64,000 nt of DNA from Shewanella sp. NIFS-20-20 (GCF_019209865.1 NZ_JAHUTT010000013.1:1-64000); one strand, 5' to 3'; shown: positions 1 to 11,400, counted from the stretch's first letter. The notes: generated by a model from the letters alone, not told the origin. Made by a program: numbers and translations.

Positions 1-40
1 GATTGATATGAGTACGCGCCAAAGCTTCTGAAAGTTGCAT

Positions 41-74
41 AAAAAAATCCGATGACAAGGGGTCATCGGATTTT
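41..74 (-). terminator. Intrinsic terminator downstream of ssb
   Basis: A perfect 12-bp inverted repeat (45-56 with 62-73) with a 5-nt loop is flanked on its left by seven A residues at 41-47. Read on the minus strand this is a GC-containing hairpin followed by a U-run, placed about 115 nt after the ssb stop. The right side has a shorter T-run, so it may also stop plus-strand transcripts. Confidence 0.75.
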
Positions 75-188
75 GATCCTTTCAGTGAGATCGTCAAGCG
101 ATCTGTCTTAACTGATCGGCATTAGCCGTAAGGCTGGTTTTTTTTATGGTCATAGTGTTTTAACTGACACTATTGAATAAACCGTCTG

Positions 189-848
189 CTAGAACGGGAT
201 ATCATCATCCCAGCCCTCATCTAAATCTGGGGTATAGTTCTGTTGTGGTGCAGCAGTCGGCTTTTGTGGCTGAGGTGCTGGACGCTGTTGTGTCGGTGCA
301 GACTGCTGCGGCGCTTGATAAGCAGGCTTAGCCGGCGCAGACTGATAATTCTGCTGGGGCTGCTGGTAAGCTTGTTGCGGAGCGGTGGGCTGGCTTGGCG
401 CAGGCTGATAGTTCTGCTGGGGCTGCTGGTAATTCTGACCAGCTTGCTGGTTGCCATACTGGTTATTCTGACCACCGAAGTTGCCAGCACCTTGACCTTG
501 AGGACGACCGCCAAGCATTTGCATGCTGCCGCCTTGATCAACCACAATTTCAGTTGAATATCTGTCTTGGCCGCTTTGGTCTTTCCATTTACGCGTTTGC
601 AGCTTGCCTTCAACGTAGACTTGCGAACCTTTACGCAGGTATTCACCGGCAATTTCAGCCAACTTGCCAAAAAACACCACACGGTGCCATTCGGTTCTTT
701 CTTGTTGCTGTCCTTGCTGATCTTTCCACGATTCACTGGTGGCCACTGTGATGTTTGCCACTGCATTGCCATTTGGCATGTAGCGCACTTCAGGATCTTG
801 TCCTAAATTACCCACCAGAATCACTTTATTTACACCGCGACTGGCCAT
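189..848 (-). CDS. ssb: Single-stranded DNA-binding protein SSB
   Basis: SSB coats single-stranded DNA during replication, repair and recombination and recruits partners through its acidic tail. The 219-aa protein has the N-terminal OB fold (about residues 4-110, beginning with the [17 protein letters not shown] motif), then a long Gln/Pro/Tyr-rich disordered linker, and ends with the diagnostic DDDIPF tail. The linker contains imperfect repeats of QQPQQNYQ. The ATG at 848 is preceded by a GGAG ribosome site at suitable spacing. It lies 31 bp after the MFS gene on the same strand, so it may be read through from that gene as well as from its own promoter. Confidence 0.98.
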   Translation of the reverse strand: MASRGVNKVILVGNLGQDPEVRYMPNGNAVANITVATSESWKDQQGQQQERTEWHRVVFFGKLAEIAGEYLRKGSQVYVEGKLQTRKWKDQSGQDRYSTEIVVDQGGSMQMLGGRPQGQGAGNFGGQNNQYGNQQAGQNYQQPQQNYQPAPSQPTAPQQAYQQPQQNYQSAPAKPAYQAPQQSAPTQQRPAPQPQKPTAAPQQNYTPDLDEGWDDDIPF

Positions 849-879
849 TTAACTCTCCGCTCAATTCAAAAAAATCAGT

Positions 880-2247
880 CTAATTGACAAAGCCTAACAC
901 AGCTCGAGCTTGTCTCAAATCGAAATGCTCTTCTACTTTTAGGTAAGCAACTTTTTCTTCTAACACAACAATGGCTTCGGCCACGCCGTCGAGCTCAGAT
1001 AACTGCTGTGCCAGTCGTTGGGCATCAGAGGTGTTGTTTACCTCGGCCGCTAAGGTATAACTTTTTAGCATAACGGGATTGGTCATCCCCAAGGTCAGCA
1101 GTAACCACAGCACCACTAAGGCCGCAGCCAGTAAAAATACTCCACTGGCTCCGAGTAATTGGTATGCACCGCCCCCAAGTAAGCCACCACAAAAGGCGCC
1201 TAAAAACTGACTGGTCGAGTACACCCCCATGGCCGTGCCCTTTTCTCCCACAGGGCAAAACTTGGCGATCAAGCTCGGCAACGAGGCCTCCAAATAATTA
1301 AATCCGGTGAAAAACAGCAGCACCGCCAAGGCCAACACCCATAAAGTCAGCGGAAAGGCGGCCAATAGCAACAAAGCAGCTAACAACAGGCCAAGCGCCA
1401 CTTGAAACATGCCGCGAGCACTTTTCTTTTTGGCACTAATAATAATCAAGGGCACCATCAAGATAAACGCCCCTATAAAGGCGGGGAAATACAATAACCA
1501 GTGTTGCTCTTTGGCCAAACCGGCATCGACTAAGTCCAAGGGTAAGGCCACGAAAACCGCGGTTAGGATCAGGTGTAATAAGAAGATGCCAGCATCGAGG
1601 CGCACCAGCTGAGGATTCTTGAGTAGCTGTTTAATTTTGGCGGGCGCTGCCAAGATATCGCCCTTAGGTGCTTGGGTGATTGGCGTCGGCACCAACAAAT
1701 ACACAATCGCGATCCCCACTAAGGCGAGCACGGCGGTCAAGCCAAACAGACCTGTCAGCCCCATGTGCTCGGCGACAATAGGTCCCATCAATAACGACAA
1801 CGCAAACGATAAACCAATACACATACCGATAATGGCCATCACCTTGGTTCGTTGTTCATCGCGACTTAAGTCGGCGGCCAATGCCAGTACCGCGGCAGCT
1901 ATGGCGCCCATCCCTTGCACGGCACGACCAAATACCACCCCATATATCGAATCGCTCATGGCAGCAATCACGGAGCCGATGGCAAACACCACTAAGCCGG
2001 CGATGATCACGGGCTTACGACCCATTTTATCGGAAAGGATCCCCATGGGAATTTGTAATACCGCTTGAGTGAGACCGTATGCGCCAATGGCAATACCTAC
2101 CCACAGCGGACTAAAGCCCGTCAGGTGTTGGCCATATAAGGCGAACACCGGCATGATCATAAACAAACCCATCATGCGTAAGCCAAAGACGCTGGCAAGA
2201 GAAAACGCCACTTTCTTTTCCGTTGCCGAAAGACCGTTTGCGGCCAT
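880..2247 (-). CDS. MFS exporter, YajR type with C-terminal YAM-like domain
   Basis: This is a 12-TM major facilitator superfamily transporter of about 455 aa, with the family pattern DKMGRKPVI between TM2 and TM3. After the last TM segment there is a roughly 65-residue soluble tail (from about residue 392) with a ferredoxin-like alpha/beta pattern. Length and tail match E. coli YajR and its YAM domain. I placed the start at the ATG at 2247, preceded by AGGGCAG, because the longer frame to 2301 adds residues unlike the family. Substrate is unknown. It is divergent from uvrA and lies just upstream of ssb. Confidence 0.85.
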   Translation of the reverse strand: MAANGLSATEKKVAFSLASVFGLRMMGLFMIMPVFALYGQHLTGFSPLWVGIAIGAYGLTQAVLQIPMGILSDKMGRKPVIIAGLVVFAIGSVIAAMSDSIYGVVFGRAVQGMGAIAAAVLALAADLSRDEQRTKVMAIIGMCIGLSFALSLLMGPIVAEHMGLTGLFGLTAVLALVGIAIVYLLVPTPITQAPKGDILAAPAKIKQLLKNPQLVRLDAGIFLLHLILTAVFVALPLDLVDAGLAKEQHWLLYFPAFIGAFILMVPLIIISAKKKSARGMFQVALGLLLAALLLLAAFPLTLWVLALAVLLFFTGFNYLEASLPSLIAKFCPVGEKGTAMGVYSTSQFLGAFCGGLLGGGAYQLLGASGVFLLAAALVVLWLLLTLGMTNPVMLKSYTLAAEVNNTSDAQRLAQQLSELDGVAEAIVVLEEKVAYLKVEEHFDLRQARAVLGFVN

Positions 2248-2491
2248 GAGACTGCCCTGTATAGAATTATTTTTAGGGGGCGGATAGTAGCATAGCCACA
2301 AATGATCCCCAAGCAGTGCTATGCTCAGTTTTCATTGAGCTACGCCGTCATAACCGCTGGCAATTGGGGACGACTTATCTAAGTTGACGATGACGCCGAT
2401 AGAGATTAACTCTTGTTTTAGCTATCAACTCCCTGGCCAAACTGTGCAATACTAGTGCACTTTTCTGACTCTACAGGAACTGCAGCGACCG

Positions 2492-5317
2492 ATGGACACG
2501 ATTGAAATACGTGGTGCCCGCACCCACAACCTGAAGAACATCAACCTAACGATCCCCCGAGATAAGCTGATCGTGATCACCGGCTTGTCGGGTTCAGGCA
2601 AATCGTCATTGGCTTTTGATACTTTGTATGCCGAAGGTCAGCGCCGTTATGTGGAGTCATTATCTGCCTATGCGCGCCAATTTTTAAGCCTGATGGAAAA
2701 GCCGGATGTCGATCATATTGAAGGCTTAAGTCCGGCGATTTCGATAGAGCAAAAATCGACGTCGCATAACCCGCGTTCTACCGTGGGCACCATTACCGAA
2801 ATTTATGACTACTTGCGCTTATTGTTTGCCCGCGTTGGCGAACCTCGCTGCCCAACCCATGGCCAGCCGCTCGCCGCGCAAACCGTAAGCCAAATGGTCG
2901 ATAAGGTGTTAGAAATGCCCGAGGGCAGCAAGTTAATGTTGCTGGCCCCTGTGATTAAAGCCCGTAAAGGCGAGCACGTTAAATTGCTTGAAAGCCTCGC
3001 CGCCCAAGGCTATATCCGCGCTCGCATCGATGGCGAGGTTTGCGATCTTTCCGATCCACCTAGCTTAGATTTACACATTAAGCACACCATTGAAGTGGTG
3101 GTCGATCGCTTTAAGGTTCGTGCTGATATGCAGCAGCGCTTGGCTGAGTCCTTTGAAACCACCCTCGCCTTATCTGGCGGCATCGCCACCATAGCGCCCA
3201 TGGATGGCGAAGGTGAAGAGTTGGTTTTTTCAGCCAACTTTGCCTGCAGTATCTGTGGTTATTCGATTGCTGAGCTGGAACCTAGGATCTTCTCGTTTAA
3301 CAATCCAGCCGGCGCCTGCCCTACCTGTGACGGCTTAGGCGTACAAACCTTTTTTGATCCCCAACGCGTGATCACTAACAGTGAATTATCCCTAGCCGGT
3401 GGTGCGGTGCGCGGCTGGGATCGACGCAATTTTTATTATTTCCAAATGCTGAAATCTTTGGCCGAACATTATGATTTTGATGTCGAAGTGCCATATCAGC
3501 AATTGACCGATAACATTCAAAAGATCGTGCTTTACGGCTCGGGCAGCGACAGCATCTCGTTTAAGTACATTAATGATAAAGGCGATGTGGTGGTGCGTAA
3601 TCACCCATTTGAAGGCATCATTAATAATATGCAGCGCCGCTATAAAGAAACCGAGTCAAATTCGGTGCGCGATGAACTGTCTAAATACATCGCGACTCAG
3701 CCTTGTCCAAGCTGCGGCGGCTCGCGTCTGCGCGAAGAAGCCCGTCATGTGTTTATTAATGACATCAATCTCCCCATGCTAACCGTGTGGTCGATTGGCG
3801 AAGCCATGAATTACTTTGAGCAATTGCAGTTTGAAGGACAAAAGGCGCAAATTGCTGAAAAAATCCTCAAGGAAGTCCGCGATCGCTTAGGGTTTTTAGT
3901 CAATGTGGGTCTCAATTATTTAAGCTTATCGCGCTCGGCCGAAACCTTATCAGGGGGCGAGGCCCAGCGCATCCGATTAGCCAGCCAAATTGGCGCAGGC
4001 TTAGTGGGGGTCATGTACGTCCTCGATGAGCCGTCCATTGGCTTGCATCAACGCGATAATGAGCGCTTGCTTGGCACCCTGAAGCATTTGCGCGATCTCG
4101 GCAATACCGTGATTGTGGTGGAACACGATGAAGACGCTATCCGCATGGCCGATCATATTATCGACATTGGTCCTGGCGCGGGAGTGCATGGCGGTGAAGT
4201 GATCTGTGATGGCAACTTAGACGATATTATTAGCTGCGAGCAATCGGTGACGGGTCAATACATCAGCGGTCGCAAACAGATTGCCGTCAGTGTCGCCCGC
4301 ACCCCAATGGATCCTAAGCAAGTGATTAACCTCTTTGGGGCGAGTGGCAATAACCTCAAGCGTGTCGATCTAAGCGTGCCTATTGGGCTACTGACCTGTG
4401 TGACCGGAGTGTCAGGCTCAGGCAAGTCGACCCTGATTAACGATACTTTCTTTAAAATTGCCCATCGACTTCTCAATGGCGCCACCGTCGATGAGCCCGC
4501 ACCTTATGAGCGCATCGAGGGCATGGAGTTGTGCGACAAGGTCGTGGATATCGATCAGAGCCCCATTGGCCGTACCCCACGCTCCAACCCAGCCACTTAC
4601 ACCGGAATATTTACCCCCATTCGCGAACTGTTTTCTGGTACCCAAGAGTCGCGCAGCCGTGGCTATCAGCCTGGGCGCTTCTCATTTAACGTCAAGGGCG
4701 GCCGCTGTGAAGCCTGCCAAGGCGACGGCTTAATTAAGGTTGAAATGCACTTCTTACCCGATGTGTATGTGCCGTGTGATGCCTGTAAAGGTCAACGCTA
4801 TAACCGCGAAACCTTAGAGGTACGCTACAAGGGCAAAAATATCCACGAAGTGCTGCAAATGACGGTCGAAGAGGCCCGCACCTTCTTTGATGCCGTGCCG
4901 GCCATTGCCCGAAAATTGCAAACCTTGATGGATGTAGGCTTGTCTTACATTCGTTTAGGCCAAAGTGCTACCACCTTATCAGGCGGCGAAGCACAACGGG
5001 TCAAGCTGGCTAAAGAGCTGTCTAAGCGTGATACCGGTAAAACCTTGTATATTCTCGATGAGCCGACGACTGGCTTGCATTTCGCTGATATTCAACTGTT
5101 ATTGGATGTCTTGCATCGCCTCAAGTCCCAAGGCAACACCATTGTGGTGATTGAGCACAATCTTGATGTGATAAAAACTGCTGATTGGATCATCGATATG
5201 GGACCCGAAGGTGGCGCCGGTGGTGGCACGATTCTGGTCGCAGGCACCCCTGAACAGGTGGCCGAGCATCCTGACTCCCATACCGCACGATTCTTGCGAC
5301 CCATGCTGCAAAAATAG
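2492..5317 (+). CDS. uvrA: Excinuclease ABC subunit A
   Basis: UvrA is the damage-sensing ATPase of nucleotide excision repair; a dimer loads UvrB at lesions. The 941-aa protein has the full architecture: Walker A at residues 31-38 (GLSGSGKS), a zinc module with CSICG and CPTCDG, a CPSCGGSR motif, ABC signature [12 protein letters not shown] with Walker [10 protein letters not shown], then a second Walker A (GVSGSGKST), a second zinc module (CEACQGDG and CDACKGQR), second signature [12 protein letters not shown] and Walker [10 protein letters not shown]. Length equals the family norm. It is divergent from the YajR-type gene; I found no convincing LexA box in the shared upstream region. Confidence 0.99.
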   Translation: MDTIEIRGARTHNLKNINLTIPRDKLIVITGLSGSGKSSLAFDTLYAEGQRRYVESLSAYARQFLSLMEKPDVDHIEGLSPAISIEQKSTSHNPRSTVGTITEIYDYLRLLFARVGEPRCPTHGQPLAAQTVSQMVDKVLEMPEGSKLMLLAPVIKARKGEHVKLLESLAAQGYIRARIDGEVCDLSDPPSLDLHIKHTIEVVVDRFKVRADMQQRLAESFETTLALSGGIATIAPMDGEGEELVFSANFACSICGYSIAELEPRIFSFNNPAGACPTCDGLGVQTFFDPQRVITNSELSLAGGAVRGWDRRNFYYFQMLKSLAEHYDFDVEVPYQQLTDNIQKIVLYGSGSDSISFKYINDKGDVVVRNHPFEGIINNMQRRYKETESNSVRDELSKYIATQPCPSCGGSRLREEARHVFINDINLPMLTVWSIGEAMNYFEQLQFEGQKAQIAEKILKEVRDRLGFLVNVGLNYLSLSRSAETLSGGEAQRIRLASQIGAGLVGVMYVLDEPSIGLHQRDNERLLGTLKHLRDLGNTVIVVEHDEDAIRMADHIIDIGPGAGVHGGEVICDGNLDDIISCEQSVTGQYISGRKQIAVSVARTPMDPKQVINLFGASGNNLKRVDLSVPIGLLTCVTGVSGSGKSTLINDTFFKIAHRLLNGATVDEPAPYERIEGMELCDKVVDIDQSPIGRTPRSNPATYTGIFTPIRELFSGTQESRSRGYQPGRFSFNVKGGRCEACQGDGLIKVEMHFLPDVYVPCDACKGQRYNRETLEVRYKGKNIHEVLQMTVEEARTFFDAVPAIARKLQTLMDVGLSYIRLGQSATTLSGGEAQRVKLAKELSKRDTGKTLYILDEPTTGLHFADIQLLLDVLHRLKSQGNTIVVIEHNLDVIKTADWIIDMGPEGGAGGGTILVAGTPEQVAEHPDSHTARFLRPMLQK

Positions 5318-5326
5318 TCACAACAC

Positions 5327-5379
5327 GCCAAAAGCGCTGAATAATTATCCACTTAATCGATAATGTTGGCGCTTTTGGC
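5327..5379. terminator. Long stem-loop after uvrA
   Basis: An 11-bp perfect inverted repeat (GCCAAAAGCGC at 5327-5337 with its complement at 5369-5379) encloses 31 nt that can form an inner ATTATC/GATAAT stem. It starts 10 nt after the uvrA stop. There is no clear T-run after it, so the terminator call is tentative. Confidence 0.4.
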
Positions 5380-5418
5380 CGTTATATTGCATAAGGCATG
5401 GCCAAAACTAAAAACCGC

Positions 5419-5427
5419 TGCTATACT
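5419..5427 (+). promoter_or_regulatory. Extended -10 promoter element before the DEAD-box helicase gene
   Basis: TGCTATACT matches the extended -10 consensus (TG-N-TATAAT) with one mismatch. It lies about 90 nt upstream of the chosen start, which would give a leader of roughly 85 nt. No good -35 hexamer is visible at 17 bp. E. coli csdA also has a long cold-responsive leader, but I see no sequence here that proves cold regulation. Confidence 0.4.
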
Positions 5428-5519
5428 GTTTCGTTTTCGGCGCGGGAAATCGACACGGGGTTGATTTTCTGTCTGTGAAGTTATCTAAGCGCAATCGCGC
5501 ATCCACAAGGCTACAACCC

Positions 5520-7328
5520 ATGTCATCCAGTGAAAAAACATTCCGTGAGCTCGGTCTTTCCGAGTCAGTTCTGCGCGCGCTTGACGAGTTAGGTTATGAA
5601 AAACCTACGCCAATTCAAGCAGCAAGTATTGTCCCATTAATGCAAGGCCAAGATATTCTTGGTCAAGCTCAAACCGGTACCGGTAAGACAGGCGCATTCG
5701 CTCTGCCTTTACTGAGCGCTATTGACGCGACGCTGAGCGCACCACAAATTTTAGTGTTAGCGCCAACCCGTGAATTAGCGGTGCAGGTTGCCGAAGCATT
5801 CAGCAGCTATGCCAAATTTATGAAAGGTTTCCATGTACTGCCTATCTACGGCGGTCAAAGCATGCAACAGCAGTTGAATGCATTGAAGCGTGGCCCACAA
5901 GTGATTGTTGGTACGCCTGGTCGTGTGATGGATCACATGCGTCGCGGCACCCTGAAACTAGACACCCTGCGTGCCTTAGTATTAGATGAAGCCGATGAAA
6001 TGCTGAAAATGGGCTTCATTGACGATATCGAATGGATCCTTGAGCACACGCCATCTGAAAGACAATTAGCCCTGTTCTCGGCCACTATGCCAGAGCAAAT
6101 CAAGCGTGTGGCTAATAAGCATTTGACCAAACCTGCCCAAATCAGCATTGCGGCTAGCCACACCACGGTTGAGTCTATTGAACAGCGTTTTGTTCAAGTA
6201 TCACAACACAATAAACTGGAAGCGCTGGTGCGTGTTCTGGAAGTGGAAAGCACTGAAGGTATCATCATCTTCGTTCGCACCCGTAACTCATGTATGGAAC
6301 TGGCTGAAAAGTTAGAAGCCCGTGGTTACGCGGCCTCTCCACTGCATGGTGATATGAACCAGCAAGCGCGTGAGCGTGCCGTTGAACAGCTGAAGAATGG
6401 CAAATTAGACATTCTGATCGCCACCGACGTCGCTGCCCGTGGTCTGGACGTTGAGCGTATTGGTCACGTAGTTAACTACGATATCCCTTACGATACAGAA
6501 GCCTATGTACACCGTATTGGTCGTACTGGTCGTGCTGGCCGTACCGGTATGGCAATCTTGTTTGTGACCAACCGTGAAATGCGCATGCTGCGCACTATCG
6601 AGCGCGCCACTAACAGCCGCATTTCACCAATGAAAGTACCAAGCCCTGAAACCGTTGCTGAACGTCGCTTGTCGCGTTTAGGTGAGCAGCTGTCTAACGT
6701 CATCACCAATGAGTCATTAGATTTCATGCGTGAAGCCGTTGCTCAGTTGTGTCAACAGCTGGAAGTCGATTCCGATGCCTTAGCCGCGGCACTGTTGTTC
6801 CAAGTACAGCAAGAGCGCCCACTGCAATTACCTGCGATGCAAGAGCGTCAACGTGATAGCCGTGATGACCGTCGTGATAGCCGCGAAGGTGGTCGTGATG
6901 GTGGTCGTGAGCGTCGTCCACGTCCAAGCCCAGAGCGTTTAGGTTCTGCCGATCCATTAAAAGACAATCCTGATCTGAAGATGTGTCGCTACATCATCGA
7001 TGTGGGTCGTGATCACGGTGTTGGTGTGGGTAACATTGTCGGTGCTATCGCTAACGAAGCAAACATCGAAAGCCGCTTTATCGGTCACATCCAATTATTG
7101 GATCAAATGACAACGGTTGATTTACCACAAGGCATGCCTAAAGACGTAATGCAGCACCTGAAAAAAGTGCGCGTATGTGGCAAGCCATTGAACATCCGTG
7201 AAGTCGGTGATGAAGTTATCCCAACTGATAGCCGTCCACCACGTCGCCGTCGCCCAGAAGGTGCTCGTCCTGAAGGCGGTCGCAGCGAAGGTCAACGTGA
7301 GCGTCGCCCACGTCGTCCACGCGACTAA
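5520..7328 (+). CDS. deaD: ATP-dependent RNA helicase DeaD/CsdA
   Basis: This DEAD-box helicase unwinds RNA duplexes in ribosome assembly and mRNA decay, especially in the cold. Motifs are present in order: Q motif (KPTPIQ), motif I AQTGTGKT, Ia PTRELAVQ, TPGR, II DEAD, III SAT, and the C-terminal HRIGRTGRAGR. After the helicase core (about 370 aa) come an Arg/Asp/Gly-rich segment, a DbpA/CsdA-type RNA-binding domain, and a second basic RPRR-rich tail. I chose the ATG at 5520 (602 aa), where family proteins begin MSSSEKTF; a GTG at 5475 would add 15 atypical residues. A strong terminator follows. Confidence 0.95.
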   Translation: MSSSEKTFRELGLSESVLRALDELGYEKPTPIQAASIVPLMQGQDILGQAQTGTGKTGAFALPLLSAIDATLSAPQILVLAPTRELAVQVAEAFSSYAKFMKGFHVLPIYGGQSMQQQLNALKRGPQVIVGTPGRVMDHMRRGTLKLDTLRALVLDEADEMLKMGFIDDIEWILEHTPSERQLALFSATMPEQIKRVANKHLTKPAQISIAASHTTVESIEQRFVQVSQHNKLEALVRVLEVESTEGIIIFVRTRNSCMELAEKLEARGYAASPLHGDMNQQARERAVEQLKNGKLDILIATDVAARGLDVERIGHVVNYDIPYDTEAYVHRIGRTGRAGRTGMAILFVTNREMRMLRTIERATNSRISPMKVPSPETVAERRLSRLGEQLSNVITNESLDFMREAVAQLCQQLEVDSDALAAALLFQVQQERPLQLPAMQERQRDSRDDRRDSREGGRDGGRERRPRPSPERLGSADPLKDNPDLKMCRYIIDVGRDHGVGVGNIVGAIANEANIESRFIGHIQLLDQMTTVDLPQGMPKDVMQHLKKVRVCGKPLNIREVGDEVIPTDSRPPRRRRPEGARPEGGRSEGQRERRPRRPRD

Positions 7329-7349
7329 TTAAGCTAGCCATTGGCTAAC

Positions 7350-7380
7350 ACAAAAAAGCCCCTTAACGGGGCTTTTTTGT
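7350..7380. terminator. Bidirectional intrinsic terminator
   Basis: The stem (7350-7362 with 7367-7380) joins an A-run, GCCCC, a TTAA loop, GGGGC and a T-run. It works on either strand and sits between the convergent helicase and HAD genes, 21 nt after the helicase stop. Confidence 0.9.
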
Positions 7381-7400
7381 GGGCGCTGATTACTCACTCA

Positions 7401-7988
7401 TTAACGTGCGCGGAGCCACGCCAGTAACTGCTGATAACTTGTAAATACCCAATCTGCCTGAGCGGCATACTCAGGGAGCTCATCGGGACAATACAAGGCC
7501 ACCGCACAACCGGCATTTCTCGCGGTTTGAATATCAAATAAGTAATCCCCAATAAACAACACTTGCTCAGGGGCAACTTGCCATTGCTGACAAAAGTACC
7601 ATACCCCCTCAGGATCCGGCTTAGCCGCCACATCATCGCGGGTTAATAGTGGTAAGGTCAGACCGAGACGGGCAACGGTAAGGTCGGCCGCTGCGCGAAT
7701 ATTACGGGTCAAGATGGCCATCGGTACCCCTTGCGATTGCCACCAGGCAATCACCTCCGCAGCGCCGCTAATCCACGTGGCTTTATCTGAACTTTGTAGC
7801 TCATACTTGTGCACTATCTCGGTTGCCCATTGCCGCTGTGCGGCTGATAAACTCGCTAAATGCGCCAAAATATCCACTCTGGGGTCAATGCCAAGCTCCG
7901 CTCTTAAGCCACTGAAATCAGGGTTAGAATGGGCAATAGTGCCATCCAAATCAAAAATGACTGCAGCAACCGCAGGTAATGCCAACAT
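7401..7988 (-). CDS. HAD-superfamily phosphatase (Gph-like)
   Basis: This 195-aa haloacid-dehalogenase hydrolase has all four HAD signatures: DLDGT near the N-terminus (nucleophile Asp and general acid Asp), the Thr motif in AILTRN, the Lys in KPDPEG, and the acidic GDYLFDI motif. The helical cap between motifs I and II is the subfamily IA type found in phosphoglycolate phosphatases and small phosphosugar or pyrophosphate hydrolases. The physiological substrate cannot be told from sequence. The start at 7988 has an AGGA ribosome site. Confidence 0.85.
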   Translation of the reverse strand: MLALPAVAAVIFDLDGTIAHSNPDFSGLRAELGIDPRVDILAHLASLSAAQRQWATEIVHKYELQSSDKATWISGAAEVIAWWQSQGVPMAILTRNIRAAADLTVARLGLTLPLLTRDDVAAKPDPEGVWYFCQQWQVAPEQVLFIGDYLFDIQTARNAGCAVALYCPDELPEYAAQADWVFTSYQQLLAWLRAR

Positions 7989-8021
7989 AGTGTTCCTAAG
8001 GAATGAATGAGCTTGCTATCA

Positions 8022-9428
8022 CTATAACTTAAATAACACCCAGACAGCCATGCAAGTAATCACACCTAAGAACAATACGATAAGACGGTTGCCACCGACG
8101 AACCACGACTGCCCTAATTGCCGCTTGGCCACGGCATAACAAATCAAGCCAGGGAAATACAACAAACTGGCCGATAACAGGTGATGGAGTCCCGAGGCGT
8201 ACAGCAACCAAATGCCATAAACGGTGGCGATACCGCCAAACATCGCCATGACGGGAATGCTATCCAGTCGCCCCTGTTTTAAGGCAAAAGCCCCCACTAA
8301 CAGATAAGGCACTAAGATCATCTCAGACGAAATATTAAGCAAGTTGTCATAACCACCATCCATCACGTTAACCGCCAGCAAGATGGCTTGAATAATGAGA
8401 CTCGACAACAACAAGGTAAATGTTGGCGTTCCCACTTTATTGGTTTTACTAAAAATGGCCGGAAACATCTTATCTTTGGCGGCAGTATAAGGCGTTTCAA
8501 TCGCCAGCATGGTCCAACTCAAATACGCCCCACACACCGAAATAATCAAGCCAATGCCAACAATATACAGTCCCGCGGGGCCGATAATCGACTCAAGCAC
8601 CTTAGCCGCCGAAGGGTTTTGCATATGGGCAAGTTCTTTGGTGGAAATCACCCCCATCGACATCAAGCTAATCAACACATACAAAACCAAGGTCAGCAAG
8701 AGACCGATCACCGTGGCGCGCCCGACATCTTTTCGTACCCGCGCTCGGGTCGACAAGATCACCGCTCCTTCAATCCCAATAAACACCCACACGGTGATCA
8801 ACATGGTCTCTTTGACTTGCGTCATCAACGACACGCTCGGATCGCCGGCGACATGTGAAAAATTGAGGGTAAAGATCTCCCATTTAAAGGCAATAATGGT
8901 GGCAACCACCAGCACAAATATGGGGATCAACTTAGCCACAGTGGTTAATAAATTGATTAAGGCCGCAGTCTGCACCCCTCTTAACAGTAAAAAATACATA
9001 CCCCAGACAAATAGCGACGACAAGGCAATGGAAATCCAGGTGGTACCATCACCAAAAATCACCTGTTGCGGTGTATCAAAAAACAGCCCTAAGGTACTAA
9101 AGATGATCACCAAAAAAGAAACATTAGCCACCACAGCACTGAGCCAATAGCCCCAAGCAGAAAAGAAACCAATCAAATCACCAAAGCCGGCTTTAGCATA
9201 GCCAAACACCCCGGTAGAAATCTCCGGTTTATTCACACATAACTGTTGAAAGGTCAGCGCCAAAAAAATCATGCCGCCCCCCGAAATGGCCCAACCTATC
9301 ATCACTGCCAGCGGGCTAGCTACCGCCGCCATATTTTGAGGAAGTGCAAACACCCCAGCTCCGATGATGGACCCCACCACTAAGGCAGTTAACGACATTA
9401 GGCCGAGTTTATTATCAGATTGAGACAA
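8022..9428 (-). CDS. Basic amino acid/polyamine antiporter (APA family, ArcD/PotE-like)
   Basis: The 468-aa protein has about 12 TM segments and begins with the APC signature GSIIGAGVFALPQNMA, which is closest to ArcD/YjdE-type exchangers of arginine, ornithine or lysine. Family knowledge suggests exchange of an amino acid for its decarboxylation or deiminase product, but no decarboxylase or arc gene is adjacent, so the substrate stays open. It lies 33 bp downstream of the HAD gene start on the same strand and may be transcribed toward it. Confidence 0.8.
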   Translation of the reverse strand: MSQSDNKLGLMSLTALVVGSIIGAGVFALPQNMAAVASPLAVMIGWAISGGGMIFLALTFQQLCVNKPEISTGVFGYAKAGFGDLIGFFSAWGYWLSAVVANVSFLVIIFSTLGLFFDTPQQVIFGDGTTWISIALSSLFVWGMYFLLLRGVQTAALINLLTTVAKLIPIFVLVVATIIAFKWEIFTLNFSHVAGDPSVSLMTQVKETMLITVWVFIGIEGAVILSTRARVRKDVGRATVIGLLLTLVLYVLISLMSMGVISTKELAHMQNPSAAKVLESIIGPAGLYIVGIGLIISVCGAYLSWTMLAIETPYTAAKDKMFPAIFSKTNKVGTPTFTLLLSSLIIQAILLAVNVMDGGYDNLLNISSEMILVPYLLVGAFALKQGRLDSIPVMAMFGGIATVYGIWLLYASGLHHLLSASLLYFPGLICYAVAKRQLGQSWFVGGNRLIVLFLGVITCMAVWVLFKL

Positions 9429-9610
9429 AACAGTGCTCCTTCGCAGGAATGCGCCATCGCCATGGCAAAGGTTAAAAAGGGCGAATCACAACAAGTGTAG
9501 ACGACTCGGTTAAATGTTCTAATCTAGGCGGGAAATGGCCAGCAAGGCTGACCTAACGACTTCGGCGATATTGAGCACACTCAGGGGTGAATTGGCCAAG
9601 GACTTCGCGC

Positions 9611-9632
9611 GCCAGCAGCCGGCGCTGCTGGC
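9611..9632. terminator. GC-rich hairpin downstream of the HdeD-family gene
   Basis: A 9-bp perfect inverted repeat (GCCAGCAGC at 9611-9619 with 9624-9632) has a 4-nt loop and lies just after the stop codon of the HdeD-type gene. No U-run follows on the minus strand, so it may only stabilise the 3' end. Confidence 0.35.
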
Positions 9633-9643
9633 CATGTGAGTGA

Positions 9644-10231
9644 TTAACGCTCTGCATCAGGATTGATGGTTTTTTCATTGGCTTGTGCTTGACGCTGCGC
9701 GAGCCGCTCGGCACTGCGGCTTACCGAAATAAGCACTAATCCAAGAATAATCAGTTTAACGCCAATTAAAATACCAATCACAAACTCTGAAGACACTGGC
9801 CATTGCCACACAATAATGGCCGCCATCAATAATGACGACACACCGCCCATGGCAATATAACCCCAACCGTGACGCGGGCGCATTTGCAGGGCACTGGTTA
9901 AGTTAGCCATGCCATCGAGGACAAAATAAATGCCTAAAAATAGGGTTAAGGTCGCCAGACCTATGCTCGGCATAAAGAGCACCACCAAACCGGCAATCCC
10001 GGTAATCATGGCAAACACTAATCGGGTGCTAACACCACGCCCTTCACCAGGCCATGCCGCTAGACTTTGAATAAAGCCCACCGCCAATAACACGACCCCG
10101 AACAACAAGGTCACCGCTAAGCCCATGACCATAGGTAACGCTAGAGCGATAACACCAAAAATCAGGGTGATGATCCCCCATTTTTTACTGGCTTTGGATG
10201 CCCCAGCAACTAGCTGATTAATCTCATTCAT
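9644..10231 (-). CDS. HdeD-family (DUF308) membrane protein
   Basis: A 195-aa inner-membrane protein with six predicted TM segments arranged as three pairs, the pattern of the HdeD/DUF308 family (acid-resistance membrane protein in E. coli). The repeated GVxLLxxGF-like hairpins and the charged C-terminal tail (about residues 170-195) fit the family. Members are often stress-linked, but nothing in this neighbourhood defines its role. It is a single gene between the antiporter and metF. Confidence 0.8.
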   Translation of the reverse strand: MNEINQLVAGASKASKKWGIITLIFGVIALALPMVMGLAVTLLFGVVLLAVGFIQSLAAWPGEGRGVSTRLVFAMITGIAGLVVLFMPSIGLATLTLFLGIYFVLDGMANLTSALQMRPRHGWGYIAMGGVSSLLMAAIIVWQWPVSSEFVIGILIGVKLIILGLVLISVSRSAERLAQRQAQANEKTINPDAER

Positions 10232-10443
10232 GGCGCGGCCTGATGTAAATTGGATGTGAATATAGAGTTTAGCGAAGGGGGCCGAGCAACACCAGAACTA
10301 ACATCAGGCTTGGACGGTCATTTTGCAACCAATCGCAACGCACAAACCTAAAACTTTGAATAAAAAGGAATTTTAACAATTAACTGACAATGAATTTTGA
10401 TTTATCAGGGCGAATTATCGCCCCGATTGAGTCGCCAATCCAA

Positions 10444-11349
<906 letters not shown>

Positions 11350-11368
11350 TTATTCCCTTAAGCAAAAC

Positions 11369-11400
11369 GGACGTTTGGACGTCTATACATCCATATAGTA
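11369..11400. promoter_or_regulatory. MetJ operator array before metF (four 8-bp met boxes)
   Basis: Four contiguous octamers, GGACGTTT, GGACGTCT, ATACATCC and ATATAGTA, follow the AGACGTCT consensus to decreasing degree. Adjacent octamers are the known cooperative binding unit of the MetJ dimer, and metJ is in this window. Confidence 0.85.

Noticed and set aside
152-174. Inverted repeat ATAGTGT...ACACTAT near the ssb end as a terminator
   Set aside because: On the minus strand it is followed by A-rich rather than U-rich sequence; the hairpin at 41-74 fits better.
221-806. Long overlapping frames in ssb on both strands
   Set aside because: They are shadows of the ssb linker repeats; SSB motifs and tail are unambiguous in the main frame.
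1619-2068. 149-codon plus-strand frame inside the YajR-type gene
   Set aside because: It is antisense to a clear 12-TM transporter, and hydrophobic codons often leave open antisense frames.
2440-2470. Possible LexA box before uvrA (CTGT-N8-AGTG)
   Set aside because: The right half does not match ACAG, and no other half-site at the correct spacing was seen in the uvrA upstream region.
8388-9150. 156- and 213-codon plus-strand frames inside the antiporter gene
   Set aside because: Antisense shadows with no domain and no ribosome site.
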